Shown: positions 38,150-50,588, numbered from the stretch's first letter. The stretch: 64,000 bases of DNA from Gordionus sp. m RMFG-2023 (GCF_954871325.1 NC_088777.1:51832002-51896001), one strand, 5' to 3'. Numbers and translations are program-made. The notes: generated by a model from the letters alone, not told the origin.

Positions 38150-41100
38150 CAGGGTTGCCATGCCCCTACCCATTAGCGAAAGACTCCCGCAATTTTTTAG
38201 TTTACACGCAGACATATCTTTCTCGCAAAACTGCCGCAATTAGAAATCTCCCGCAAAAATCTACCGCAATTTTTTAATTTCTCCTGCAATTTTTTTTTGT
38301 ATTTTAAAAATAATAATTTTGAGAGACATTAATTGATTTTTTTTTATATTTTTAAAATAAATTTTAAAATATTTATTCGAAAAACATGTCCTAGTTTGTA
38401 AATTTCTTTCTATCCTGTTTTATATTTTTATCCAATAATAAATCTTTCATTCATATAAGTCAGTATATGGGAGTATATCAACATCGATTGCAATACAAAA
38501 TTATTCTCAAAAATAATAAATAATACAAATGCAAATATATTTGCGGAAATCGTATACATCTATCATGTAGTTCAACATTCACAGAGCTATATCATCACAA
38601 TGTGCGTCGAATCTTTTTCTCATGATATATATAACAACTCCAATATAAGTGCAAACCTTACTTGTGGCTAAACAAAAATGTGCAAGGGTATCACAAGTGT
38701 TTTAGTATCTGAATCCTAGAGGTCAATTCTAGACGATTTGAAAGATGGGCATCTATATGCAATTCTAACAGATGCATCAAGGGAAATATTAAAACTTTTC
38801 CCTCGATCCTTTGCTATTTCAACAAGAATAAGCACATTTCAATAAAACTGTTAAAAATTTTTCCTCGGATAGTGAAAAATACAACAATGTAGCTAGCCAC
38901 ATAATGGTAAATATAGCTGATTCAGGGTTATCAATGATTTACTTGTCAGCTTTCTGCGCTGATAATGACTCTGTAAATTTTGGCAAAAACAAAAGTTACC
39001 GAATTGGGGCAGCACAATAATGAATTAATACCAATTGGCTGTATATGCCATATACTACATAATTCTAGCAAGAAGGCAATGAATGTACTATCTGTGGATG
39101 TCGAAATAATTGTGATGAAATGTTTTAACGAACTTAGTTCATCAACTAAAAGAGTTAATGAATTAAAAGAGTTGGTGTGGTTTGACTTGGAATGGTGTGA
39201 GTTTTTGCGATATATACCTATCAGGTGGTTATCATTAATACCTGCCATATATTGAATTTTAAGATTTTACAAACCCTTAAAAAATACTTCTTAAATAGAG
39301 ATTTTAAAAGCTTTCCTAAAATTTTGATTTGGGATTCGTTTCACATGTAGGAAATCTACTTCATGCAGTTAATATTCAGTTGCAATCAGAATATTCTTTA
39401 TTAAAAAAGATTCACAAAATCATGTTACAGCTCTGTTCATCTCTACAGTTAAATATTGATAATAAATTTTATGGCGCTATTGTTAAAAATATTATATTAA
39501 AATGTTCAAATAATACTCTAATTAATACATTTTTAATATGAAGCATATATTTTTATTAAGACAATTTTAGAATATTTATAATCAAAATTTTATTTTAATA
39601 ACTCTATTTACAAATGTGTAAATATTATAACTTTGGAACAGAAACCATCAGGGTTTTTATAATTTAATAAATATATTAAAAATACCGAAAGACATTGATG
39701 TCTTGTTTGAAGAGATTGTAATTCTCTCTGATTTTTTATAATTCGCCAAAATACTTAGTTAGATGGTCTAAAAGTAGAAGAGAAATGGGTAGAATTTTTT
39801 CGTAATAACGATAAATCCCCATGCTTGAAAAAAATATGCGAGTATGTCTTCTCCTTACCTCATTCTAATGCCTCATCCGAGCGCATTTTTACCCTGATGA
39901 GGACTGCCTGGAAAAAGGAGAGAAATAGGATTGCCTTAACAACATTAGAGGCCTAGCTAATGGTTAAACTAAATATATAATATGTCATGCCAGAAATTTT
40001 ATAAATATCTCTATAACGACGGTAAACATTTAATTCTATTATTTAAATCTCAAATAAAATATAATTAAGTTGCAATGGCGCCATAAAATTTATTGTCAAT
40101 CATTAACTGTAAAGATGAACACATCTGCAGCATAATTTTGTGAATCTTTGTTAAGATTCTTCTGATTGCAACTACACTTTAACAGCATTTAGTAGATTTC
40201 CACATGTAAAATCATTCCTAAATATACCTCTGCCATTCATTATTGTTTTCATAATCTTTATTTAAGAAATATTTTTTTAACGGTTTATAAAATTTTAAAA
40301 TTCTATGATGACGGGTGTTAGGAACATATCGCAACCAACATTGTGCTCACTCATTTCTGAAAATACACTTCGTTTTTACCAAATTCACTGAGGCATTATC
40401 AAATCAGAAAACTGACATGCAATTTATTGATAATCTCGAATCTGCTATATTTATCATTATATTTAACTAGTTTTGATTTTAAACGAACACATTAAGTTTT
40501 GTTGAAATGAGCTGAGGATCAAGGGAAATATTATTAGATGCATCTGTTAGAATTGCATATGTATGCCCATCTTTCAAATCGTCAAGAATTGACCTCCTGA
40601 ATTTAGGTCCTAAAACATTGATGATAGCCATGCTCATTTTTGTTCTACAAATATAGTTTTCATTTATATTAGAGTTGTTAAATATTATGGGGAAAAGATT
40701 CTACCAACATTTCTCTGTGAACGTTGTACTACAAATACAGTGTTGTGATGATTCAATGAAACATATTGACTATTATAAAACACATCCATATAAAATTATA
40801 ATCTATACAAAAATTTATTAAAATATAGACAAAGAAGCATTATTGAAATTTCTTTTATTTATTCCTATTTTATTTATTTTAGGCAAAGATTATAATTTTA
40901 TATGGATGGGTTTTAATTTAATCATCAATATTTTTCATGAAACCATCACAACACTGTAAGTGATTACAATTACCGCAACTGTAGTTGCATCTGTATTATT
41001 TCTTATTTTTAAAGTACCTTATTATGTATTAAAACGTGATAAGTGATAATTAAGCGCCTATCCCTATAATGTTATACACACACACGGTAGATTTCCAATT

Positions 41101-41446
41101 GCGGTAGTTTTGCGGAACATTCGCAAATAATATACTTTTAATTGTAAAATTAAAATCGTTTTTTTTATAAAATTTTAACATGTGTTTACATTCTTTTATA
41201 TTTAAAAAAGATCGTTGGTTTTTTTTTATAAATTAATATATTTTAATAAATCAAGATGTTATTTTATTTTGAAAAATAGTTACCGACTTTATATTTATAT
41301 AAACTAATTATAAAAAATAATAGGTGGATAGGCCCGCAAAAAAAAATTTTTTTGGCAATTTTTATATTTCTACCGCAATTCTCATATTTTTCCCGCATAA
41401 TACCAAATATCTCCCGCAATTTGAAAATTTTGACCTGGCAACCCTG
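38150..41446 (+). mobile_element. hAT transposon with an internal inverted second transposase copy
   Basis: Perfect 11-bp terminal repeats, CAGGGTTGCCA at 38150 and its complement ending at 41446, are flanked by the 8-bp duplication CATCTAAT. The plus-strand transposase relic runs from about 38690 to 39955. It includes GCICHILHNSSKKAMNVLS and WCEFLRYIPIRWLSLIPAIY at 38980-39255, and the C-terminal dimerisation region KICEYVFSLPHSNASSERIF at about 39826-39890. A partial second copy in the opposite orientation fills about 40075-41120; its counterparts of 39340-39490 and 38700-38800 are at 40080-40235 and 40520-40620. Subterminal CCCGCAATTT motifs are clustered at 38190-38295 and 41370-41425. 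Frameshifts and stops make it inactive. It inserted into the Gypsy fossil. Confidence 0.88.
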
Positions 41447-41454
41447 CATCTAAT
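41447..41454. repeat. 8-bp target-site duplication, right
   Basis: CATCTAAT, matching 38142-38149 exactly, immediately after the right terminal repeat ending GGCAACCCTG. Confidence 0.92.
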
Positions 41455-43328
41455 TCGAGTATGCATCTTTCATGTCCAATTGGAGAGAATATCTTGTTTT
41501 GTCCAATCTGACTAAAAATGTTTTGTAAAGTAATGGGTACTCATTCATCATAAGATATTTATTCATAGTATGTCTGAAATCTCCACAAATTCCAATGATT
41601 TTATTTTTCTTTTTGATAGGTGCTACATGTTACGAGACATTAGAATAGCGTATTTTGCTGATAATTCGTTGCTGTATTATTAGACCTATCGCTATTTGAT
41701 ATTCGTCTTTAAATATGGAATTTGTCGGGGTCTAAAAAATTGCTCTCTGGTGAGTTGGTTTTCAATTGTAGATTCGCTTTAAAGTTTTTTAACGCACCAA
41801 GCGTACTTCGGATTAATTTTAGGAACTCTTTGAATGTAGTAGTTCTGGATTTTGAACTATAATATCACGTCCTAAAATAACCAGCTCGTGATTGGGAAAT
41901 TTTAGGGTTGGATTGTTTTGACTTCAATAACTAATTCAGTTTTTTAGAATCTCTATGTAATTTTCCTAATTTGCCTTTAGACAAATAGAGGTTATTGATC
42001 TATTTTATCGCATTTCTGGTATGTATCCCCATTAATAATTGAGACAGTGGCTCCCGTATCCACTAAGAGATCAAAAGATTGTAATTGAATTAACATATTT
42101 TCCATTTTGGCTGAATATACAACTTGTATCGTAAAATCCTTGGATGAATTGGCAGCCAAAATCTTTGAAGAAATTTTTAAATCGGAGCGTATAGATCCAT
42201 TTTTTCGTGTAAATTAATTGGTTGAAACTAGCATAGATCTGTCTTATTTTTGATGGATGAATTTGAAGGTTGAATTGTAACAATCCATTTTTGGTTAAAA
42301 TCGCACTGTTAAACTTCGCGGTAATCTGTCTTATTTTTCTTGTCATATTCGGGAACTTTTATTTCTACATACTGTAATGCCTATTTAATTTGCACCTATG
42401 ACATGAAGATAATTTGAAAGATGTGACCCTGCACATCTTATACAAGCTCCAAAAGGCTTTTGTGCTTCGATCTTGAATGTTGGCTTATTGATATTATTAA
42501 CTAAGTTCCTACTGAAATGACAGATTTCTTTCAGTTCCCACCATTTTCGAATTTCCCATCCCAGTAGACATTTCTAACGTTTTACAAAACTATCTTCGGC
42601 GGCGAATAGACGCAATGCAACATCGATGTTGGACAGTCCTGCAATGAACCTATCTCGTAAAGAATCATCTAAGGTATCAACAAATGAGTAGTTAATTGCT
42701 AAATGTTTTAGACTTTGACCAAATTGAAGTATTGATTAGTTTTCCTATTGTACCTTTGGATTACAATATTTTAAATCAAGTATCTTTTGAGAATATCAAT
42801 TAGTTCTATTAAAGATTTCTCCTCTGGCTCAGTAGGTGAAGAGATATCATACATTATTGAATAGGTTTTGATACTTAGGCTAGGGGATCATTTTTGTATC
42901 TCCTCTGAAATGTTTACGAGTATACAGAAATTTTTAAACCTAGATAAATACGCTTCCAAAATTTCTCCCTCCACTATTTGAACATTTGTATTTGTCTCCA
43001 TTTTTTAGGAGCCTCTCACCTCCAATTTGTTATGTTAAGACTGAGAAGTAATAGAATTCGAAACAGTAATATTTTGAAGTAAAACAATGAACTCTATTTT
43101 ATATACCTGTTTTTTTTTATAGCCAAAATCATGTTAATTTCTTATACCAAGTGATAAAAAAGTATATGCAAATTATAAAATAAAAACTTAAACAATGTTA
43201 AGATAATATTTAAGGAATACGATAAAAAAATTCAAATTATAAGGAGTAAGTGGAATAATAAAACTTAAAAAGTTAATATAAAATAATAAATATCTTATTC
43301 AAATAACTATAGGTTTTCAAATATAACA

Positions 43329-44640
43329 ATATATTTAGTCAAGTTCACCCCCTCAAAATCTTATCCACAGCCTCATCGCGGCGAGAGAGTGACAACGTCG
43401 TCTGGCAGTCAATAGAAATTGAAGGGTTCCCGTTATCTGTTAGAATATGATTATGTCTACTCGACCTGGAAAAGTCACCTAAAAAAGTTAGTGTCAAAAA
43501 GGCATCTGATTTTAAAAACCCAACTCCAGAATCCCTATTGGCTAAGCATTGACGTGATACAATCCAAAGTAGCCAATAGGTCTCCTCATCTCTATGACAA
43601 AAAAGGATGGGAAACCTTTTAAAACCATGATTCTTGAAAACGGAACATATTAAGGCCATAAATGACATTATAAGTTGAGAAATCAGTTTATTAGTGATAT
43701 GAAGAGTAGCAAATTGGAATACAGGGAGATTGACGGGAAGATCGGGAGAAGTGACTGATGGTGTTGCATACAAGAGACCATAAGGAAAGAGGAAATTATG
43801 AAGAAGTAGAAATGTTTAGAGGTTCTGATGACTTCTAACAAATTTATGGAATCTAATTGTCACACAAGTAACCATTCTTGGATTGGCAAAGAAATACTAT
43901 TATTTCTGTATACAAAGGGAAAGTGGGAAATAAGGAAGTCTGATGTAGAAATAGTAGCTTTTATATGATACATAAAAGGGATACATAATATTTATATCGT
44001 AGAAAAAGATGGTTTGGATTGGCAATGAGTAAACCCTCATAAAAGGGGAAATATTTTTCTATGAAAGTACATGATGTACGCAAATGGAGGTGAGGATTCT
44101 GCTGTTATATTGCATAATTCAAATAAGTACGAAGTTCAGAAAGATATCATCTAATATAACAATGGGGGGGGTGGCTCTGTAGTTAAAGGAAAAGCTTAAG
44201 TAGTGAGGAGCTGCTTAGGTAATGGCTGTAAAAGATTGGCAATGAAAGTGGCACGTAAAGCTAGATTGGAAATAATCGAGATGAGGATGACTAGATGAGA
44301 TATTTACGAGAGAAAGATAAACCTGCTGGAAATAGCTAACAAGGATGGGAATAGAATTGAAGTGGTAATGAGAAGAAACAGACTAAGATGATTTAAACAT
44401 GTGGAACGAAAAGAAAAAGATGATTGTGTAAAGAGATGCACCACGATGGAAGAAGGAGAGTCAAGACCTTGAGGGAGGCCTAAGATGACATAGATAAAGG
44501 TGGATATAAGAAAAATTAATCTAAAAAATATTGATGCTCAGAACCATCAAAAATGGAGAAGGAAAATCAGATGGAAAACTCGCTTATTTGGATAATTCTG
44601 CAAATTAGCTTTAAAGGGAGAAAGTGAAAATATTTTGTTT
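43329..44640 (+). mobile_element. APE-type LINE, internally deleted (copy Z)
   Basis: The first 290 bp match the 5' end of copy Y (26218-26600): shared CTCGACCTGGAAAAGTCA and AGAATCCCTATTGGC-like runs. The sequence then jumps at about 43790 to the equivalent of about 27760 in copy Y, so the endonuclease is lost. RT-start and C-terminal traces follow, including GRPK/RGRL-like tail sequence near 44450-44480. Many stops. The GPCR mini-pseudogene Z follows directly. Confidence 0.7.
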
Positions 44641-44670
44641 AAATAAAAAATGCTTTTAAACTATGAGCAT

Positions 44671-44875
44671 GTTTGGTAGGGGATATTTAATACTTCTGAT
44701 GTCCATTTAAAATATAAAGATAAGTAATAGAAATCAATCAAATGCACTTAGGAGAAATCTATTATTAATACATATTTAATGATTCTAGGTTTTATTGGTA
44801 TCTTAAATTATTATGGGATCCCATTATTAATATTATATCATCTTCTTAGAAATATAATATTGTTTCTAAAATTTA
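44671..44875 (+). pseudogene. GPCR mini-pseudogene Z (TM1 plus C-tail)
   Basis: Third copy of the TM1-plus-tail remnant: the linker equivalent TACTTCTGATGTCCATTTAA at about 44691-44710, and the tail WDPIINIISSS-like sequence at 44815-44850 before TTGTTTCTAAAATTTAAA. It is more decayed than X and Y but has the same internal deletion. Confidence 0.6.
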
Positions 44876-47032
44876 AATTTATTTTATGTAGATATCAATT
44901 ATTGTGATTTGTTCTTATATTTGCAGCTTTAATAAATTAGAGATTATTTGACTCATTTATATAAAGATAATATTAATTATCTTTAATTTGAATAAATATT
45001 ATTTGAACAATGCGTATGAGTTTAATTAAAAATTTTTTATAAGTATTAATATTCATTTAGAACGTGTAATTGAAAAGTAGAATAATATCAACATTTTAAA
45101 TATAGCTATGATATAAAAATGGCAACCAATCTTGGAAGCCCAAAACTCATTCGTTTTTTCTGTTATCACTGGATAAAAAACCGCAGTTAATTTTATGGGT
45201 TAGAATTTTATTTCTTCTAAACGAAACGATGACATATTCTAATTGAATCGGATGTGCGATGTAACTTTTTAATGTAAGTCAAAGTCTGAATCTACCAGCC
45301 TATAATATCCTGATCAAGATAATTGTATTTTATAACAAAAAAATTATATTTGGATATTTTTATTTTCACTGGAGGGAATGGATTCTAATTTAATAATTTT
45401 CTTGAATACCAAAGGGATTGTTTAGATATAATCGAATTTTGAATCATCTTAATTTTTCTAATCTAAGGTTCTTCTCTCATCTTCATTTTAAGAAATTGCT
45501 ATTACTTCAATGTTATTATTGTTCTTCCTATAAACTAAAATAATAAAATTTTATAACTGCGTATAAAGAATTTTTTTAGTCGGAGCATTTGTATTTTCTT
45601 TTCAAATAATTTTAAACCGAATGTACCTTGACATTAGAAATTTTAAACCATAAATGTAAATTTAATGAGATGATACTCAAATTTAATTTAACACCTCAAA
45701 AGAGTAATTTTTAATTTTTTTTTTATATCTTTACCATTAAATTTTTTTTGATAAATGTTTCAGAAGAAATATTTATTCTAAAATGATAAAACATATTACG
45801 TAAATATATTGATAATATTTATCCTAATATATATTACCTTTAAAGTTAACTTTTACATGTGAAAACCTAACACTGTTTCTAGTGCCATTTTTAATACTAT
45901 ATTTTATAATAACATCAAAAACCACAAATCACTTTAAGCAAAGAATAGCAATATACAGATATAAAAATATACAACAATTTTAAGTGATATAATATATATG
46001 ATATGGATGAATCGAATACAATTAACATATTTGACATTGTATTTTAATTTATTTTTAATTGATTAACATTTTTGTATAAAAAATTAATAATATCTAGCTC
46101 TATTCTATACAGTTTTTCCTAAAATAAATAATAATTACATAGAGATAATATATTTATTGTAAATATAAAGAAAAATTTATAAAAATTTTTTTGACAAACG
46201 TTATTATTTTGAACAAATAATGTTTTGATAAAGATTATATATTAGAAATATTATTAAGGAGACTTTAATAAAACCTTTGTTTATAGATGGTCAACACAAA
46301 AAAAAACTATTCCGTTTTGATAATTATAAAGAATATAATTTTGATAGAACGTTTAAATAAATTCCATGTGAAAAATACTGCTTATATATAATTTGTAATT
46401 TAATAATAATAAAAAAGGCTTAAACTTTTCGATTTGGTAGCTGTTCAAATTTAATTGACTATTTAGTGCCTTTCTTTTAGCTAACAACAGAAATAAAAAT
46501 AACTTTTGTAGTCTATTATTATTATCATATTTTATACGGTTTAGATTTTAACAAAGAGATAATATACATAAAAGATAGGATAATTTTATAATAAATTAGT
46601 ATATATATTAGTGTCAATGTATTTTTCAATTTGTTTTTAAATTTAAGAATCTAATTTTACACGAAATGTAATCCAGAAAGTTTAGAATAACTATCTTATG
46701 AATGTTGTAGATAATTATACCGTTAACCATTGAGTCCATTCATAATTTATATGAAAAATTTATGGGAAAAAGAATATATATTATATTAAATTCAAAAATT
46801 TATAGAAAAATTGATATGAAATTCATAGGGTGTATAAGGATCATTATGGAATTCATTTCCGGTAAAATCAAATTTTTAAATTTAAAAAAATGCGCTTAAA
46901 AAATGATTTAGAGTTGAAAAAAATAACACATTTTATATATGTAATTTAAAAAATATATAACACAAAAAATAAATATTGAATATTTATGCGTAAACTTAAT
47001 ATAAAAGTTAATTTTGTGTGGTGAAAACAAAT
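44876..47032. other. 3' flank of G5 and AT-rich intergenic
   Basis: About 46130-46280 resembles the 3' flank of G2 and G4, including AAATAATGTTTTGATAA. About 46820-46935 is a member of a dispersed repeat also at 57640-57800 and 60970-61140. Otherwise AT-rich; no gene recognised at 44.9-46.1 kb, and no hAT relic of the X/Y type is present here. Confidence 0.5.
46820..46935 (+). repeat. Dispersed repeat, copy 1
   Basis: It shares a GGTAAAATC(C/A) motif, then AATTTAAAAAAA(C/T)GCGCTTAAAAAATGATTTA and ATAACACATTT, with 57640-57800 and 60970-61140. No coding content. A partial inverted copy may lie at about 56980-57060. Confidence 0.6.
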
Positions 47033-48379
47033 TTATTTAGAGTAGCAACAGAGTTTTCTAAGAATCTCAAAAAATATAACTTTCATGGTAGGATCAAAAA
47101 ATAAGGTTATGTACACACTTAACGCGTTGTTCCCATATTTACTTAAAAAGGATATGTTTTGAAACCACAATTCAGCCTTCGTTGAAAATCTATCCATTTG
47201 CTTGTAATACATGAAAATATATACCGTCATCGGGATGGTGGTAAATGCAAAATGCACATTTGTTGCTGACATTAGAATCGTGATCTGATATTCCCTCTTT
47301 TTCATAGCTGTTAAAGCACCTCTCATCGTTACAATTTTTAACTCACCTCTATTACGATTAGTACGACTATGAATGCCTAAAATTTTATTACACCTTTTGG
47401 TTAAAATACTTAGCGTTTTATTATGAACAACACTTATATTATTATTGACATTATTATTATTACCCTTCAAGTTGATTCCATTGTTAGAAATTTTATAACA
47501 TCTCCTGATTACGAAAAAATTGGCTATTGTTGTTACAGTAAATGGAATGAACGACATGATAAAGGTGATCCATTCCCTATACGTTAAAAACCAACGAGCT
47601 TTTGGATTAGGAGAATGATTATATTCAATTATATATTTATGGTCAAGATGAGAATCTGAATCATTCTTTCCTCCTTTATATTTATCTCCGTCGATTAATT
47701 TAAAATTTTTACATTCAGCCAACGTGTTATTAGTAAATTGGTTATTGGGTATCGGTTTCAATTTTATTTCTTTGACTACAATGAATCCCCAACTGTAAGG
47801 AATAGTCACTGAACAAGTAACGATAAAGCCTAGAATTATTAGATATTTGAGGAAAGAGTTGGACATTTTTGTTCTGTAGGTAAAAGGAAATTCTAATGCC
47901 CATAAACGATCCAAGGATATGAAGACCCTCAGTATGTAACTGAAATGTGTAAATATATCCATTAATGGGAATCCTATTTTTAGTGAATATAAGGAAAACA
48001 AATAAGATTTTCTGCATGTAATATAACATGCCATATAAGTTACGGGAACTATGATAGAATTGATACAAAATAGAAAATCGGAGATGACTAGAGTCTTGAT
48101 ATATAAATATATATTACTTTTTGATCTAGATAATGAAGATTTTTTTCTGTGAATAACATCTTTCTTGGCATTTATTGGGTTAAGTAATTTGATAAGATGT
48201 ACGAATTTATTGCTGGTGATAGGTTCGGACGATAATTTTGGGTTGACGATCCTTTGATTCTTGAATAGACACCAAAAGTATATAAAATTTCCTATTAAAC
48301 CTAGCCCTATCAATGATGCCACTACTATTCCATACGTTATGCCTTTTGAATATTCTATGTAAGATTGATCTATATACAT
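47033..48379 (-). CDS. G5: intact rhodopsin-type GPCR, 448 aa, single exon
   Basis: A true ATG at 48379 is open to the stop at 47033. TM1 13-36 has Gly-Asn at 30-31; a long Ser/Lys-rich first loop spans 41-88; TM2 90-112 has Asp101; cysteines 118 and 122 precede TM3 (about 132-156); Asp157-Arg158-Leu159 replaces DRY, followed by WALEFPFTYR. TM4 is 176-196; the second extracellular loop has Cys223 and glycosylation sites; TM5 268-291 has Pro279; an Asn-rich third loop spans 297-360; TM6 363-388 has Pro383 but no CWxP tryptophan; TM7 is 405-428. NPxxY is replaced by Ser421-Val-Tyr-Val-Thr425, and DPTMK follows at 429-433. Function inferred: a plasma-membrane G-protein receptor, probably for a peptide or sensory ligand. 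The subfamily looks lineage-specific. Confidence 0.92.
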   Translation of the reverse strand: MYIDQSYIEYSKGITYGIVVASLIGLGLIGNFIYFWCLFKNQRIVNPKLSSEPITSNKFVHLIKLLNPINAKKDVIHRKKSSLSRSKSNIYLYIKTLVISDFLFCINSIIVPVTYMACYITCRKSYLFSLYSLKIGFPLMDIFTHFSYILRVFISLDRLWALEFPFTYRTKMSNSFLKYLIILGFIVTCSVTIPYSWGFIVVKEIKLKPIPNNQFTNNTLAECKNFKLIDGDKYKGGKNDSDSHLDHKYIIEYNHSPNPKARWFLTYREWITFIMSFIPFTVTTIANFFVIRRCYKISNNGINLKGNNNNVNNNISVVHNKTLSILTKRCNKILGIHSRTNRNRGELKIVTMRGALTAMKKREYQITILMSATNVHFAFTTIPMTVYIFMYYKQMDRFSTKAELWFQNISFLSKYGNNALSVYITLFFDPTMKVIFFEILRKLCCYSK

Positions 48380-49369
48380 CTATTTTAAGTTTGCGCTTTC
48401 TTACGCTAATATATAGGCAAATATTTGAAAACTATGAATATATTTTGCACGAATTATTTTTCAATTATTTTTTATATAATAAAACGTATTTTTTTATCAA
48501 AAAACAATTCAAATAAAATATGCTTATTTTTAAAGAAAAAATACGCTTAATCGAATTAGGGGAATAGCTAAAGCTTCGTAATTTTTTAGTTTAGGTTTTA
48601 CAAAGAATAATTTTATTTATATTTAACAATTCTTGAAAATTAGATATATTTTCCAAAAAAATTCCTTTTAGGTTGATTACATTTTATATAATGTTTCTCC
48701 GCACAAAAGAAACTGTTTACAATAAGTTCCAAGCCTTCGCTTAACAAATATCTCTTGATAGTTCTATTTAATAAAAGTCACATTAACTAAATTAGTTTTC
48801 TTTTAAACTAAATTCTGAAAATAAAATTTTTACAATATTAAATTTTTTTTTAAAATGCGCTTTCAAAATAAATATTTCTTAGAGTAACGGTTATTTTTAA
48901 TGCCTCATCTATTAATTCTTATATATTTTTTTTTTAATACTTATTAATCAGTTTTTCTTTAAAGGCTCACATTATTTGTATTTAATATTTTCATGCTACA
49001 AAATATATATATAATTATATTTTCGCGCATATGCATTATTTTATATTTTAAATATTTTTTTAAAATAAAATTTTTGCATTATTTATAATAACATAAAATA
49101 TTAGGAAAGTTAATAATAATAATGCGTATAACTCAAATTTGATTGTAATTCCTTATTTCTATATTCTTTGAAAGCGGGTATTTTTAAAGCAAGTGTATAT
49201 ATTTTAATACAGACATTTTATTCACTTTAAAAAAAAAAACAATAAAAATGTAATATAATAATATGGTAAGAAAAATCATTAAAAAAAAATATATATAGAA
49301 TTTTTAAGAAAATTATCTAATGAGCATGTGCCCATGTATCGAGATTACATTTTACCAGCATACTTCTAA
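48380..49369. other. 5' flank of G5
   Basis: AT-rich. The leader before the ATG (AAACTTAAAATAG) is only loosely like those of G2-G4. No other feature recognised. Confidence 0.45.
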
Positions 49370-50200
49370 TCAGCTCTTTTGTCTAATGCAGAAGGTTTCC
49401 TTAGATATCCCGATAATGATGGTAATTTTTCTATAGAGTATTTTTTTTTAAAAATTACGGAGAAAGCAGGGCATCACCAAAATTACCCAGATAAAAAAAA
49501 TATGGATTGATAGATAAGTTTATTTTTATATTTTATTGGATTGTGCAGTTTCTATGAAATGTTAGTTATTATCAGATGGTGGTAATATATCTAGACGTGA
49601 ATAATCCCAATTAAAGGATCCAAAGGAAAGATATTCTATCAAATCTTTTATTACCCGAAGTAGGTAATGTAGCCTGGAAAGGTGGAAATATCCTGTTTAC
49701 TTATAGAAACACGCTTTTTGGCCTTCAATATCACATCATAGCTAGAAAATAATGGAGATGAACGGGAGAGTATGTGTGATATTTGGGATGATAAGAAAAT
49801 TTTTTAATAATAAAGGTCTGCTGGGGTAATAATAAGAGGTTATTTAAAAATATTATCGATAACGATGGTGTCCCCAATGGTGCGACCAATGATATCATAA
49901 CTGATTTTTCTGATAGTTTAAATGGCATGTTGATGTTTCAATCGACATCTCAATAAAATTCCCATTAGTCCATATTTAAAGAAGACCCTGTTAGAAGCTC
50001 ATGGATTTTGAGCAACTCTGGTTGTCTTCCTGAAACATTCTGTCGTCTAAATACCTTAATTTTAGAATGCTCTGCTCTATTAGATTGACTGTTGTTTGGA
50101 GTCTATGGCAAAAAAAGAGCGGATCTCAGTGGGTCTTTTTGAAATCTCTTGTTGGAACGATATCATTGTATCTATTTTAGAGAGGGGGTAGAATAAGTAA
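49370..50200 (+). other. Coding-like plus-strand patches, unrecognised
   Basis: Several open patches read like protein: EGFLRYPDNDGNFSIEYFFL from about 49391, VGNVAWKGGNILFTYRNTLF from about 49653, IIDNDGVPNGATNDIITDFS from about 49853, and WILSNSGCLPETFCRL near 50000. Each ends in a stop, and the frames differ. Candidate splice acceptors exist (TTGTGCAG at about 49550, CCCATTAG near 49966), but I found no consistent exon phases. It could be a decayed spliced gene or a transposon. The family is unknown. Confidence 0.3.
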
Positions 50201-50506
50201 TTATTATGTATTTAGAATAAGGTTATTTTTGAATATAGATAGTAAGGAAATGAAAATGATGATAACATATTCTTATTTAAAATTTGGGCGTTGCTTGGTA
50301 TCGCTAATAAAGGTTAACATGTTCTTATTAAACCTTAGTAAAAGCAAATATTTTAAGCTTTTAAGATAGTTGAGTAATTAACGCGATTTTCAAACATAGA
50401 ATATTGATATATATATGACATGAACCAATGTAGTTAATAGTTGATTTAATTTTAATGCCATTTCCTTAAATAAAAATAAAATCCAAATTAAAGACAGCAA
50501 ATTTGG

Positions 50507-50507
50507 G

Positions 50508-50578
<71 letters not shown>

Positions 50579-50588
50579 GAGAAAGAAA
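50507..50588. repeat. (GAAA)n microsatellite
   Basis: About 20 GAAA units; the long open frames across it are artefacts of the repeat. Confidence 0.95.

Larger units (their letters stand above)
36669..43328 (-). mobile_element. Ty3/Gypsy LTR retrotransposon, fossil, with a hAT inserted in it
   Basis: The LTRs are at 36669-36994 (3' in element sense) and 43033-43328 (5'); both start TG and end CA, and they align with the solo LTR at 26012. Internal parts on the minus strand, in order, are a gag-like region at about 42600-42900, a retropepsin with the DTGA motif at about 42030-42070, and reverse transcriptase/RNase H sequence across 41455-42000 and 37400-38140. The last part has the connection motif FASRVISKAEQNYSQLEKD at about 37440-37530. 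The element is broken, with several breaks plus the 3.3-kb hAT at 38150-41446. The LTRs differ by many small changes, so it is old; it predates the block duplication that gave the 26-kb copy. Confidence 0.8.

Noticed and set aside
41264-41515. Overlapping short frames on both strands at the right end of the hAT
   Set aside because: They fall on the terminal and subterminal repeats of the transposon.
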